Translations under genes and position numbers: made by a program
From: Solirubrobacteraceae bacterium
Lineage (GTDB): Bacteria; Actinomycetota; Thermoleophilia; Solirubrobacterales; Solirubrobacteraceae
NCBI GenBank assembly: GCA_025928415.1
Contig: JAICJK010000041.1
Location: 1 to 11,086 of the forward strand
Direction: 5' to 3'
DNA length: 11,086 bases
Part shown: piece after piece, positions 1 through 7,884 of the stretch
How positions within the stretch are numbered: position 1 is the stretch's first letter
Layout of the letters: the number at the start of each line of letters is the position of its first letter
The notes under the pieces: model-generated
Database searches by the model: none
Told to the model about the DNA's origin: nothing
Seen by the model: only the letters and a program-made list of their open reading frames with translations

Positions 1-1293
1 GATCTGCCCGCCCGGGAAGGCGGCCTGCATGCGGTCGTAGACGTGCATGACCTCGAGGTTGCGCGGCAGGTCCTTGGTCCCCGAGTTCGCGGTGTGCATC
101 GAGAAGGCCGGGATGGCCCGCGCGATCAGCAGGGCGGCGGCCGCGGCGGCCGAGACCGCCGGGCGCCGGAGCACGGCGCCGAGCACGAAGGCCCACGCCC
201 GCCCGCCCTCGCCGTCGCGGTCGCGGCGGCGCTGCAGGGCCTTGCCGAGGAACGGGATGCGCCCGCGGTCGATCTTGTCCCCCAGGCCGGCCAGCACCGC
301 GGGGACGACGGTCACCGAGCCGGCGACGGCCACGGCGACCACGAGCATCGCGCCGATGCCGAGCGCGGTGAACGTCCGGTCCCCGGCCAGCAGCATCCCC
401 GCCATCGCGGCGATCACGGTCACGCCCGAGACCAGCACGGCCCGGCCCGAGGTGGCGGCGGCCACGGCCAGCGCATCGTCGGGGCTGCGCCCCCGGCGCC
501 GCTCCTCGCGCTCGCGGCGCAGGTAGAACAGCGAGTAGTCCACGCCCACCGCCATGCCGACGAGCAGCACGACCGAGGAGATCGTGTCGTCCATCGGCAC
601 GAGCTGGCTGACCGGCCCCACGAGGCCGAGCGTGGCCGCGACCGCGGTCAGGCCGAGCAGCAGCGGGACGCCGGCGGCCACGAGCGCGCCGAAGGCGAAG
701 ATGAGGATCAGCAGCGTGATCGGGATCGAGAGCTTCTCCGCCTTGTGGAAGTCGTCGGAGAACGCCTTGGACAGCGCGACGCTCGCCGACGCGCCGCCGA
801 ACTCGCCGACCCGGACCTCCGGGTGGCGGGCGCCGATGGCGGCGACGTCGCGCACGATCGGCTTGACCGCCTTCTCGACGGCGCTGTCGTCGCCGGACAG
901 GTCGAAGGACACGACGACCGAGCGCCCGTCCTTGGAGATCTGCCCCGCGTTGCCCGGCGCGTAGGGCGAGTCGACGTTGCGGACCCCCGGGATCCGCCGG
1001 ACGCGCGCGAGCACGTCGCCGACGGTGGAGCGCACCTCCGCGCTGCGCGCGGTGCCGGGCTTGCGCCCCTGGATCAGGACCGACTCGGTCGTGGAGTCCG
1101 GCGTATGGTCGTCGACGAGCTGGTCCGCCTTCGCGGAGCTGCCCGTGCCGCCGTTCCCGCTCGGCTTCTGGGTGCCCGTGAAGGACCCCACGGCGACGGC
1201 GAGGATGACGAAGGCCAGCCATCCGAGGATGGCCTTGCGGCGGTGGTGCGCGCTCCAGCGCCCGGCACGGGCGGCAAAGGTTTCGCGTGGCAT
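1..1293 (-). CDS. MMPL/RND-family exporter, N-terminal part (cut by window edge)
   Basis: This is a proton-driven inner-membrane exporter of the MMPL branch of the RND superfamily. In actinobacteria these move lipids, siderophores or drugs, and the substrate here cannot be read from the sequence. The visible 431 residues hold one N-terminal membrane helix (about 22-41), an extracytoplasmic porter-like domain (about 45-185), then a bundle of membrane helices from about residue 188. The motif GMAVGVDYSLFYLRR lies at 246-260. Its Asp252-Tyr253 pair matches by position and context the Asp-Tyr proton-relay pair of MmpL3 TM4 as I recall it. A basic cytoplasmic loop (REREERRRGR) follows, as is usual. 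The start is ATG at 1293, supported by GAGGAG 11 nt upstream. Full-length members have about 700-1000 residues, so the C-terminal half lies beyond position 1. It is divergent from the GH15 gene. Family assignment is firm; substrate is unknown. Confidence 0.93.
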   Translation of the reverse strand, partial: MPRETFAARAGRWSAHHRRKAILGWLAFVILAVAVGSFTGTQKPSGNGGTGSSAKADQLVDDHTPDSTTESVLIQGRKPGTARSAEVRSTVGDVLARVRRIPGVRNVDSPYAPGNAGQISKDGRSVVVSFDLSGDDSAVEKAVKPIVRDVAAIGARHPEVRVGEFGGASASVALSKAFSDDFHKAEKLSIPITLLILIFAFGALVAAGVPLLLGLTAVAATLGLVGPVSQLVPMDDTISSVVLLVGMAVGVDYSLFYLRREREERRRGRSPDDALAVAAATSGRAVLVSGVTVIAAMAGMLLAGDRTFTALGIGAMLVVAVAVAGSVTVVPAVLAGLGDKIDRGRIPFLGKALQRRRDRDGEGGRAWAFVLGAVLRRPAVSAAAAAALLIARAIPAFSMHTANSGTKDLPRNLEVMHVYDRMQAAFPGGQI

Positions 1294-1344
1294 GGGTTCA
1301 GGTGCTCCTCGACGTGGCGATGGACTGGGTGACAGCCACCGGCG

Positions 1345-1374
1345 ATGGTGCGGCAAGGCCGCTCTTGCAACCAT
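1345..1374. promoter_or_regulatory. Imperfect dyad in the MMPL/GH15 divergent region
   Basis: The arms are ATGGT...ACCAT (outer, 5 bp) and GCAAG...CTTGC (inner, 5 bp). They are separated on the left by GCG, on the right by A, with a 6-nt centre. It is the only sizeable symmetry in the roughly 145-bp gap between the two divergent start codons, so an operator controlling one or both genes is a reasonable guess. I found no convincing -10/-35 pair on either strand in this gap. The function is inferred only from symmetry and position. Confidence 0.35.
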
Positions 1375-1438
1375 GCGGCGGCCTGGCGTCTTGATGGTGG
1401 GGTTGACCACACCCCCGCCCGGCGGCCCACCCACGTTC

Positions 1439-3451
<2,013 letters not shown>

Positions 3452-3464
3452 GCGATCGGGCGCG

Positions 3465-3491
3465 GCGCGGCGAGGAAGGCGTCTCCCGCGC
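3465..3491. terminator. Candidate bidirectional hairpin between convergent genes
   Basis: GCGCGG (3465-3470) pairs with CCGCGC (3486-3491). GAG/CTC extends the stem after a one-base bulge. It fills most of the 40-bp gap between the GH15 stop and the stop of the HAAS gene on the other strand. No T-tract follows on either strand, so it is not a textbook intrinsic terminator; in GC-rich actinobacteria such U-less hairpins are plausible but unproven. Confidence 0.35.
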
Positions 3492-4160
3492 TCAGCCCGC
3501 CAGGCGGGCCGTGGCCGGGGCGGCGCCCGCGCGGCGCCGCGGGGCGCCGAGGCGTCGTCCGAGGAAGATCGTGCTCGCGACGGGGGCGAGCAGCAGCACG
3601 GCGAACACCGCGACCCAGAGCACGGTCGTCGCCGTCGAGGGACCGCCGGTGCAGTGGGTGTGCACCGAGCCGCCGTCCGACGACGACGAGACGCAGCTCT
3701 CGCCCTGGACCCCGGCGATGAAGAACATCATGACCGCCGGCATCAGTCCGAACGGCACGACGAGCGTGCCGATCCACTTCTCGCGAGCCGTCCAGCGACT
3801 GGACGCCCACAGCAGCGCGACGCCGGCGAGCCAGCCGACGAACGGGATCACGACCCCGCCGATCGGCAGCAAGACGAGCGCGAGTCCCTCCATCCAGCCG
3901 GCGCGCGGCGGCGGAGCGGGCTCGGCCGGCACGCCGTCGTAGGCGTCGGCGGCGATCTCGGACGGCTCGCCGAGGCGGTCGAGCAGCGAGCGGACCTCGG
4001 CCTCGGTGCCGCCCCCGGGCAGCTCGGCGCGCGCCTGCGCGATGTGGGCGCGAAGCTCGCCGTGCAGCTCTCGCCGGCGCGCTGCGGGCGCGCCGGCGAG
4101 CTCGTCGTCGAGCTCGGCGAGGTAGTCGTCGACGAGGCGGTCGGCGGTGGAGCGGGTCAT
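3492..4160 (-). CDS. HAAS-domain (DUF1700-like) membrane protein paired with PadR
   Basis: This 222-residue membrane protein has a helical N-terminal domain (about residues 5-75: RLVDDYLAELDDEL, RELHGELRAHI, LLDRLGEPSEIA). That pattern is typical of the HAAS/DUF1700 proteins encoded next to PadR regulators, thought to act in envelope stress sensing. A Pro-rich linker leads to hydrophobic helices at about 88-120, 126-150 and 177-200. The last two flank an apparently extracytoplasmic loop with two cysteines about 15 residues apart (ESCVSSS...THC), which could form a disulfide. The C-terminus is Arg/Ala-rich. The start is ATG 4160, with GGGAGG 8 nt upstream. It overlaps the padR-like stop codon by 4 nt (ATGA), so translation is probably coupled and the two products should be made together. 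The function is inferred from family and context; no enzyme motif is seen. Confidence 0.85.
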   Translation of the reverse strand: MTRSTADRLVDDYLAELDDELAGAPAARRRELHGELRAHIAQARAELPGGGTEAEVRSLLDRLGEPSEIAADAYDGVPAEPAPPPRAGWMEGLALVLLPIGGVVIPFVGWLAGVALLWASSRWTAREKWIGTLVVPFGLMPAVMMFFIAGVQGESCVSSSSDGGSVHTHCTGGPSTATTVLWVAVFAVLLLAPVASTIFLGRRLGAPRRRAGAAPATARLAG

Positions 4161-4507
4161 GACGTCGTCCTCCCGGAGAGCAGGTGATCGACGGCGCGGC
4201 GGAACGTCCGCCATTCCGTCACGAAGCGCGTCAGCGCGGCCCGGCCGTCATCCGTGAGCTCGTAGTAGCGCCTTGGCGGTCCGGCGGTGGACTCCTGCCA
4301 CGACGAGGACACCAGTCCGTCGCGGCGCAGCCTGCTCAGCATGGGGTAGATCGTCCCCTCGCTCGTCACCATCCCGTCGACCTCCCCGAGCGAGCGCACG
4401 AGGTCGAAGGCGTAGCGCTGCTGCTCATCGAGCAGCGCCAGCACGCAGAACTGCAACGTCCCACGCCGCATCTGCGCCATCAATGCGTCGTAGCTCGCCG
4501 GTGCCAT
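4157..4507 (-). CDS. PadR-family transcriptional regulator
   Basis: This 116-residue winged-helix repressor belongs to the short PadR-s2 type. The core is visible as MRRGTLQFCVLALL, then YAFDLVRSL and a recognition segment VTSEGTIYPMLSRLRRDGLV. The wing, RRYYELTDDGRAAL, is followed by a short helix (VTEWRTFRRAVDHLL) of the kind used for dimerisation. The start is ATG 4507; an in-frame ATG at 4480 would also keep the whole HTH. GGAGC directly before ATG 4507 is too close to serve as a ribosome site, but TACCTT with 7 nt to the ATG fits a leaderless transcript. The gene ends in an ATGA overlap with the HAAS gene. PadR proteins commonly repress their own operon, and a dyad covers its proposed -10. 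It is divergent from egtB, but a role in egt control is only a possibility. Confidence 0.92.
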   Translation of the reverse strand: MAPASYDALMAQMRRGTLQFCVLALLDEQQRYAFDLVRSLGEVDGMVTSEGTIYPMLSRLRRDGLVSSSWQESTAGPPRRYYELTDDGRAALTRFVTEWRTFRRAVDHLLSGRTTS

Positions 4508-4512
4508 GCTCC

Positions 4513-4529
4513 GCAAGGTACCTGGTTGC
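4513..4529. promoter_or_regulatory. Dyad over the PadR promoter, candidate autoregulatory operator
   Basis: GCAA (4513-4516) and TTGC (4526-4529) form an inverted repeat with a 9-bp centre containing the palindrome GGTACC. It covers the proposed TACCTT -10 element of the padR-like gene and lies just before its start codon, where a bound dimer would block transcription. The assignment to PadR itself is inference; PadR operators vary between subfamilies. Confidence 0.35.
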
Positions 4530-4544
4530 GTCAGCCCAGGGCAA
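4515..4544 (-). promoter_or_regulatory. Predicted leaderless promoter of the PadR-HAAS operon
   Basis: Read on the minus strand: TTGCCC (4544-4539) as -35, an 18-bp spacer, TACCTT (4520-4515) as -10, then 7 nt to the ATG at 4507. The start of transcription would fall at or beside the A of the ATG. There is no usable Shine-Dalgarno, which supports the leaderless reading. Confidence 0.5.
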
Positions 4545-4557
4545 GGGGGGCCGCCGG

Positions 4558-4572
4558 TTAACGGCCCGTTAA
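4558..4572. promoter_or_regulatory. Perfect 7+1+7 palindrome TTAACGGCCCGTTAA, candidate operator
   Basis: The two 7-bp arms TTAACGG and CCGTTAA match perfectly around a single C. AT-rich half-sites like these are rare in DNA of this composition, which makes chance less likely. It lies about 66-80 bp upstream of the proposed egtB start and about 51-65 bp upstream of the padR-like start. That is a position suited to an activator for either gene or a shared divergent regulator. A partly similar stretch, TAACGTTCGG, overlaps the egtB -10. The protein that binds it is unknown. Confidence 0.45.
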
Positions 4573-4623
4573 TGGAGACGAGCGGCGATGCGCCGCCTCG
4601 GCGGCGCCGCGCGGTTCGATGCG

Positions 4624-4637
4624 TAACGTTCGGTGGC
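4624..4637 (+). promoter_or_regulatory. Predicted -10 element and leaderless start of egtB
   Basis: TAACGT (4624-4629) is followed by exactly 8 nt and then GTG at 4638. The same TANNNT-N8-start geometry precedes two other genes in the window. No convincing -35 hexamer is present 16-19 bp upstream, so the promoter may need an activator; the palindrome at 4558-4572 is a candidate site. Confidence 0.45.
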
Positions 4638-5780
4638 GTGGCAACACTCAGGGGGATGCCATCGACGGTCGCCATCGGGCGCGAAGCCCGGTTGCAGGAG
4701 GACCTGGCCGCCGTCCGGCGGCGCACGCTCGACCTGATCGCGCACCTGTCCACGGCGGACCTCGAGCGCGTGATCGACCCGATCCTCTCGCCGCTGGTCT
4801 GGGACCTCGGGCACATCGCCGCCTACGAGGACCTGTGGTGCGTGCACCGCCACGACCCCGCGCGCCCGCCGCTGCTGCACGCCGGCCTCGCCGGGCACTA
4901 CGACGCCTTCGAGACGCCCCGCGCCGTGCGCGGCGACCTGCGGATCCTCGGGCACGCCGGCGCGCTGGACTACCTCGCGGCGGTGCGCGAGCGCACGCTC
5001 GACGCCCTCGAGCGCCTCGGCGCCGGCGACGGCTTCGTCCACGAGATGGTGCTGCGCCACGAGCTGCAGCACACCGAGACGATGCGCCAGGCGATGGCGA
5101 CCGCCGGCCTGCTGGAAGAGGACCCGCCCGCCCAGCCGCCGGCGCCCCGCCGCGCGCCCGGCGGCGCGGCGTGGGCGCGCATCCCCGGCGGCACCCACGC
5201 GCTGGGTGCCCCCGACGGCGTCTTCGCCTACGACAACGAGCGCCCGCGCCACGCCGTCGACGTCCCGCCCTTCCGCATCGCCCGCCGGCCGGTCACCAAC
5301 GCGAGCTGGCTGACGTTCGCCGAGGGCGGCGGCTACGTCCGCCGCGAGTGGTGGTCCGACGAGGGCTGGGCGTGGAAGGAGGAGTACGACATCACCCACC
5401 ACGCGGGCGTGGCGGCGGGCGCCCCGGACGCGCCCGTGTGCCACGTCTCCTGGTTCGAGGCCGACGCCTTCGCCCGCGCGCACGACGCGCGACTGCCGAC
5501 GGAGGCGGAGTGGGAGAAGGCGGCGACCTCGGATCAGCTCGACGTGGTGGGCGCGGTGTGGGAGTGGACCTCGACGGAGTTCCACGGCTACCCCGGCTTC
5601 ACCGCCCATCCGTACCGGGAGTACTCCGAGGTGTTCTTCGACCGCGGCTACCGCGTCCTGCGCGGCGGCTCGTGGGCGACCGACCCGCGCGTGGCGACGC
5701 GCACGTTCCGCAACTGGGACCTTCCCGAGCGCCGGCAGATCTTCTCCGGCGTCCGCCTCGCCCGCCCTGAGGAGGACTGA
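4638..5780 (+). CDS. egtB: Hercynine oxygenase / sulfoxide synthase EgtB (compact form)
   Basis: EgtB is a non-haem iron enzyme that uses O2 to couple hercynine to a thiol, gamma-glutamylcysteine in the mycobacterial type, giving the sulfoxide precursor of ergothioneine. Numbering is from GTG 4638 (380 residues). A DinB-like N-terminal domain gives the likely iron ligands His59 (DLGHIAAYE) and His141/His145 (HELQH). A C-terminal FGE/sulfatase-modifying-type domain starts near 175 and contains VWEWT, YRVLRGGSW and FRNWD. Compared from memory with M. thermoresistibile EgtB, Arg95/Arg98 and Asp361 sit at the gamma-glutamylcysteine-binding positions, Gln144 and Asn359 at hercynine-binding ones, and Tyr326 probably at the catalytic Tyr377 position. 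The stretch between EAEWEKA and VWEW is about 40 residues shorter than usual, and GDVWEW reads GAVWEW. The start is GTG 4638 (leaderless signal) or ATG 4656, which has only an abutting G-run. The egtD gene begins 4 bp downstream. Confidence 0.9.
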   Translation: MATLRGMPSTVAIGREARLQEDLAAVRRRTLDLIAHLSTADLERVIDPILSPLVWDLGHIAAYEDLWCVHRHDPARPPLLHAGLAGHYDAFETPRAVRGDLRILGHAGALDYLAAVRERTLDALERLGAGDGFVHEMVLRHELQHTETMRQAMATAGLLEEDPPAQPPAPRRAPGGAAWARIPGGTHALGAPDGVFAYDNERPRHAVDVPPFRIARRPVTNASWLTFAEGGGYVRREWWSDEGWAWKEEYDITHHAGVAAGAPDAPVCHVSWFEADAFARAHDARLPTEAEWEKAATSDQLDVVGAVWEWTSTEFHGYPGFTAHPYREYSEVFFDRGYRVLRGGSWATDPRVATRTFRNWDLPERRQIFSGVRLARPEED

Positions 5781-5784
5781 GCCC

Positions 5785-6786
5785 ATGGAGCCGATGCTCG
5801 CCGAGGAGCGGATCGTCGTCGCGTCTCCGCTCGCGACCGGGGAGGGCGGCGGGCTGGCCGAGGACGTGCTCGACGGCCTCACCCGCCCGTTCAAGGAGCT
5901 CCCCCCCAAGCACCTCTACGACGCCCGCGGCGCCGAGCTCTTCGACCGGATCTGCGAGCAGCCCGAGTACTACCCGACGCGCACCGAGCGCGCGATCCTC
6001 GAGGCGCGCTCCGGCGACATCGCGGCGCTCACGGGCGCGGCCGAGCTGGTCGAGCTCGGCTCGGGCACCGCGGCCAAGACGCGGATCCTGCTGCGCGCGC
6101 TCGACGACGCCGGCACGTTGCGCCGCTACGTCCCCTTCGACGTGACCGAGGGCATGGTCCGCGACGTGGCCGCCGACCTGGTCCGGGTCCATCCGGACCT
6201 GCTCGTCCACGGCATCGTCGGCGACTTCGAGCGCCACCTCGGCGACCTGCCGCCGCGCCTGGACGCCGGCCACGGGCGCATCGTCGCGTTCCTGGGCGGG
6301 ACGATCGGCAACTTCATCCCGGGCTCGCGCCGCCGCTTCCTGCGCCGGCTGGCCAACGCGCTGGAGGGCGACGACGTCCTGCTGCTCGGCACCGACCTGG
6401 TGAAGGAGCCGTGCGTCATCGAAGCGGCCTACGACGACGCCGCCGGGATCACCGCGGCGTTCAACCGCAACGTGCTGCACGTCGTCAACCGCGAGCTCGG
6501 CGCCGACTTCGACCCCGACGCCTTCGAGCACGTCGCGTTCTTCGACCGCGAGCGCGAGTGGATCGAGATGCGCCTGCGCGCCGAGCGCCGCATGGACGTG
6601 CGCGTGGACGCGCTCGACCTGGATGTGAGCTTCGCGGCGCGCGAGGAGCTGCGCACGGAGATCAGCGCGAAGTTCACCTTCGAGCGCCTGGAGGGCGACC
6701 TGGCGGCCGCCGGGCTGGAGCTGCTGGAGGTCCTCACGGACCCGGACGAGCTGTTCGCCCTGTCCCTCTCGCGGCCGCGGGAGTAG
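5785..6786 (+). CDS. egtD: L-histidine N-alpha-methyltransferase EgtD
   Basis: EgtD uses three S-adenosylmethionine molecules to convert L-histidine to hercynine, the first committed step of ergothioneine synthesis in the cytoplasm. At 333 residues it is close to the usual length of about 320. The N-terminal part has PKHLYDARGAELFDRI and EYYPTRTE. The SAM-binding loop is VELGSGTAAKTR (about 90-101), followed by FDVTEGM and FLGGTIGNF. Histidine-binding residues known from M. smegmatis EgtD (as I recall: Tyr56, Asn166, Met252, Glu282, Ser284) correspond to Tyr62, Asn176, Met262, Glu292 and Ser294, with a steady offset of 6 then 10. The enzyme should therefore be active. The start is ATG 5785, with GAGGAGG inside the end of egtB 9 nt upstream; the 4-bp gap shows one operon. 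Mycobacterial clusters place egtC between these genes; here it is absent. Confidence 0.96.
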   Translation: MEPMLAEERIVVASPLATGEGGGLAEDVLDGLTRPFKELPPKHLYDARGAELFDRICEQPEYYPTRTERAILEARSGDIAALTGAAELVELGSGTAAKTRILLRALDDAGTLRRYVPFDVTEGMVRDVAADLVRVHPDLLVHGIVGDFERHLGDLPPRLDAGHGRIVAFLGGTIGNFIPGSRRRFLRRLANALEGDDVLLLGTDLVKEPCVIEAAYDDAAGITAAFNRNVLHVVNRELGADFDPDAFEHVAFFDREREWIEMRLRAERRMDVRVDALDLDVSFAAREELRTEISAKFTFERLEGDLAAAGLELLEVLTDPDELFALSLSRPRE

Positions 6787-6793
6787 GCGAGCC

Positions 6794-7840
6794 GTGCTCC
6801 AGACCCGGCCCCGCCTGCCGACTGCGGTGCAGGAGCCCATGGACGCGGCCACGACCCGAAGGCTGCTGCGCGAGCTGCGCGGCCTCGCCGCCCTGCACGA
6901 CGCGGGGGACCTCGCCGCCGTGCTGCGGACGCTCGGCGACGCCCTCGTCGCGGTCCTGCAGCTCGACCAGGCCCACCTGCTGCTCTTCCAGCCGGGCGGC
7001 AGCACGATCTGGGGGACGGTCGTCACGCCCGGAGCCGCCGAGGAGTACGTGCTGCCCGCCGGCGACGGCGGGTCGGCCGTGGAGTGGGTCGCCTCGACGC
7101 GGCGCCCGCTGGTCGTCGCCGGCCCGCTGCGGCGCATGCTGCCCGGCGACCTCGTCGCGGTCCACGGCCTCGACACCGCTGTCCTGCTGCCGCTGGTCGC
7201 GGCGGGCGCCCTGCGCGGCGTCGTCGTCGCCGGGAGCCGCGAGCCACGGCCGTGGAGCGAGGCGGAGGTCGAGGCCGCCGGGGCGCTGGTCGACGTCGCC
7301 GGCGCTCCGATCGCCGTCGCCGACGTCCGCCACGCCGCGCGGATCGACCCGCTCACGGGCTGCCTGAACCGCGGCGCGATGGAGGAGCGGCTGGCCGAGG
7401 AGATCGACCGCGCGCAGCGCCAGGGCACCCCGCTGGCCTGCGTCCTGTTCGACCTCGACGACTTCAAGGCGATCAACGACGGGCATGGCCATCAGGCCGG
7501 GGACGCGGTCCTGCGCCGCGTCGGCACCACGCTGCTGGCCGAGTTCCGCTCCTTCGACCTCGTCGCGCGCTACGGCGGCGACGAGTTCCTCGCGATCCTC
7601 CCCAACGCGACCGGCGCGGACCCCGGCGCCGCCGCGCAGCGGGTGCTGCACGCGCTCAACGGCACCCCGCTCGCGCCGCTCGGCGCGCCGGGCCGCATCC
7701 TCGGGACGTCGGCCGGCGTGGCCCAGTGGCGCCCCTCCGAGACGGCGGAGGCGTTCGTCGCGCGCGCCGACGCCGCGCTGCTGGCCGGCAAGCGCGCGGG
7801 CAAGAACCGGATCGGCGCCGCGCCGGCCGAGCCGAGCTGA
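6794..7840 (+). CDS. GAF-GGDEF diguanylate cyclase
   Basis: This 348-residue soluble signalling protein should make cyclic di-GMP from two GTP. Residues about 30-175 form a GAF-like sensor domain ([39 protein letters not shown]) with no cysteine, so direct thiol redox sensing there is unlikely. The GGDEF domain starts at DPLTGCLNR, continues with [19 protein letters not shown], and carries an intact GGDEF active site at 261-265. The product-inhibition I-site RxxD is present as Arg252-Ser-Phe-Asp255, five residues before GGDEF. No EAL or HD-GYP domain is present. The start is uncertain. GTG 6794 has GGGAG 10 nt upstream and lies 7 bp after egtD, and the extra 15 codons are almost all G/C-ending. 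ATG 6839 has AGGAG only 3 nt away. The tight spacing implies co-transcription with egtBD. The ligand is unknown. Confidence 0.93.
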   Translation: MLQTRPRLPTAVQEPMDAATTRRLLRELRGLAALHDAGDLAAVLRTLGDALVAVLQLDQAHLLLFQPGGSTIWGTVVTPGAAEEYVLPAGDGGSAVEWVASTRRPLVVAGPLRRMLPGDLVAVHGLDTAVLLPLVAAGALRGVVVAGSREPRPWSEAEVEAAGALVDVAGAPIAVADVRHAARIDPLTGCLNRGAMEERLAEEIDRAQRQGTPLACVLFDLDDFKAINDGHGHQAGDAVLRRVGTTLLAEFRSFDLVARYGGDEFLAILPNATGADPGAAAQRVLHALNGTPLAPLGAPGRILGTSAGVAQWRPSETAEAFVARADAALLAGKRAGKNRIGAAPAEPS

Positions 7841-7846
7841 ACCGCG

Positions 7847-7884
7847 TTCACCTTTGGCGCCGCGGGCCGGTAGGGTCCGGCGGC
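7847..7884 (+). promoter_or_regulatory. Predicted leaderless promoter of the SDR gene
   Basis: TTCACC (7847-7852), an 18-bp spacer, TAGGGT (7871-7876), then 8 nt to ATG 7885. There is no good ribosome site, so the transcript probably begins at the start codon. It separates this gene transcriptionally from the egt-cyclase cluster, whose last stop is at 7840. Confidence 0.55.

Noticed and set aside
43..1332. Long plus-strand open frames over the left end
   Set aside because: Low-complexity Arg/Gly/Asp-rich translation. The minus-strand frame encodes an unmistakable MMPL protein running through position 1.
1395..1415. GGGGT-N7-ACCCC and overlapping TGGT/ACCA symmetries upstream of the GH15 gene
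   Set aside because: The arms are short and G/C-rich and several alternative pairings overlap. In this base composition they are not distinguishable from chance. The TTGACC within has no matching -10.
3465..3491. Reading the convergent-gene hairpin as a classic Rho-independent terminator
   Set aside because: No T-tract follows on either strand, so it is kept only as a low-confidence candidate.
4506..4637. Upstream extension of the egtB open frame to position 4506
   Set aside because: The extension crosses the padR-like start and the palindrome, has no ribosome site, and its residues do not resemble the EgtB N-terminus. The GTG at 4638 fits the leaderless signal.
5599..7476. A 625-codon minus-strand open frame opposite egtB, egtD and the cyclase
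   Set aside because: No domain, biased composition, and it spans three well-identified genes on the other strand.
6794..7840. A redox-sensing cysteine switch in the GAF domain of the cyclase
   Set aside because: The GAF part has no cysteine; the only cysteines are in the GGDEF domain near LTGCLNR and LACVLF.
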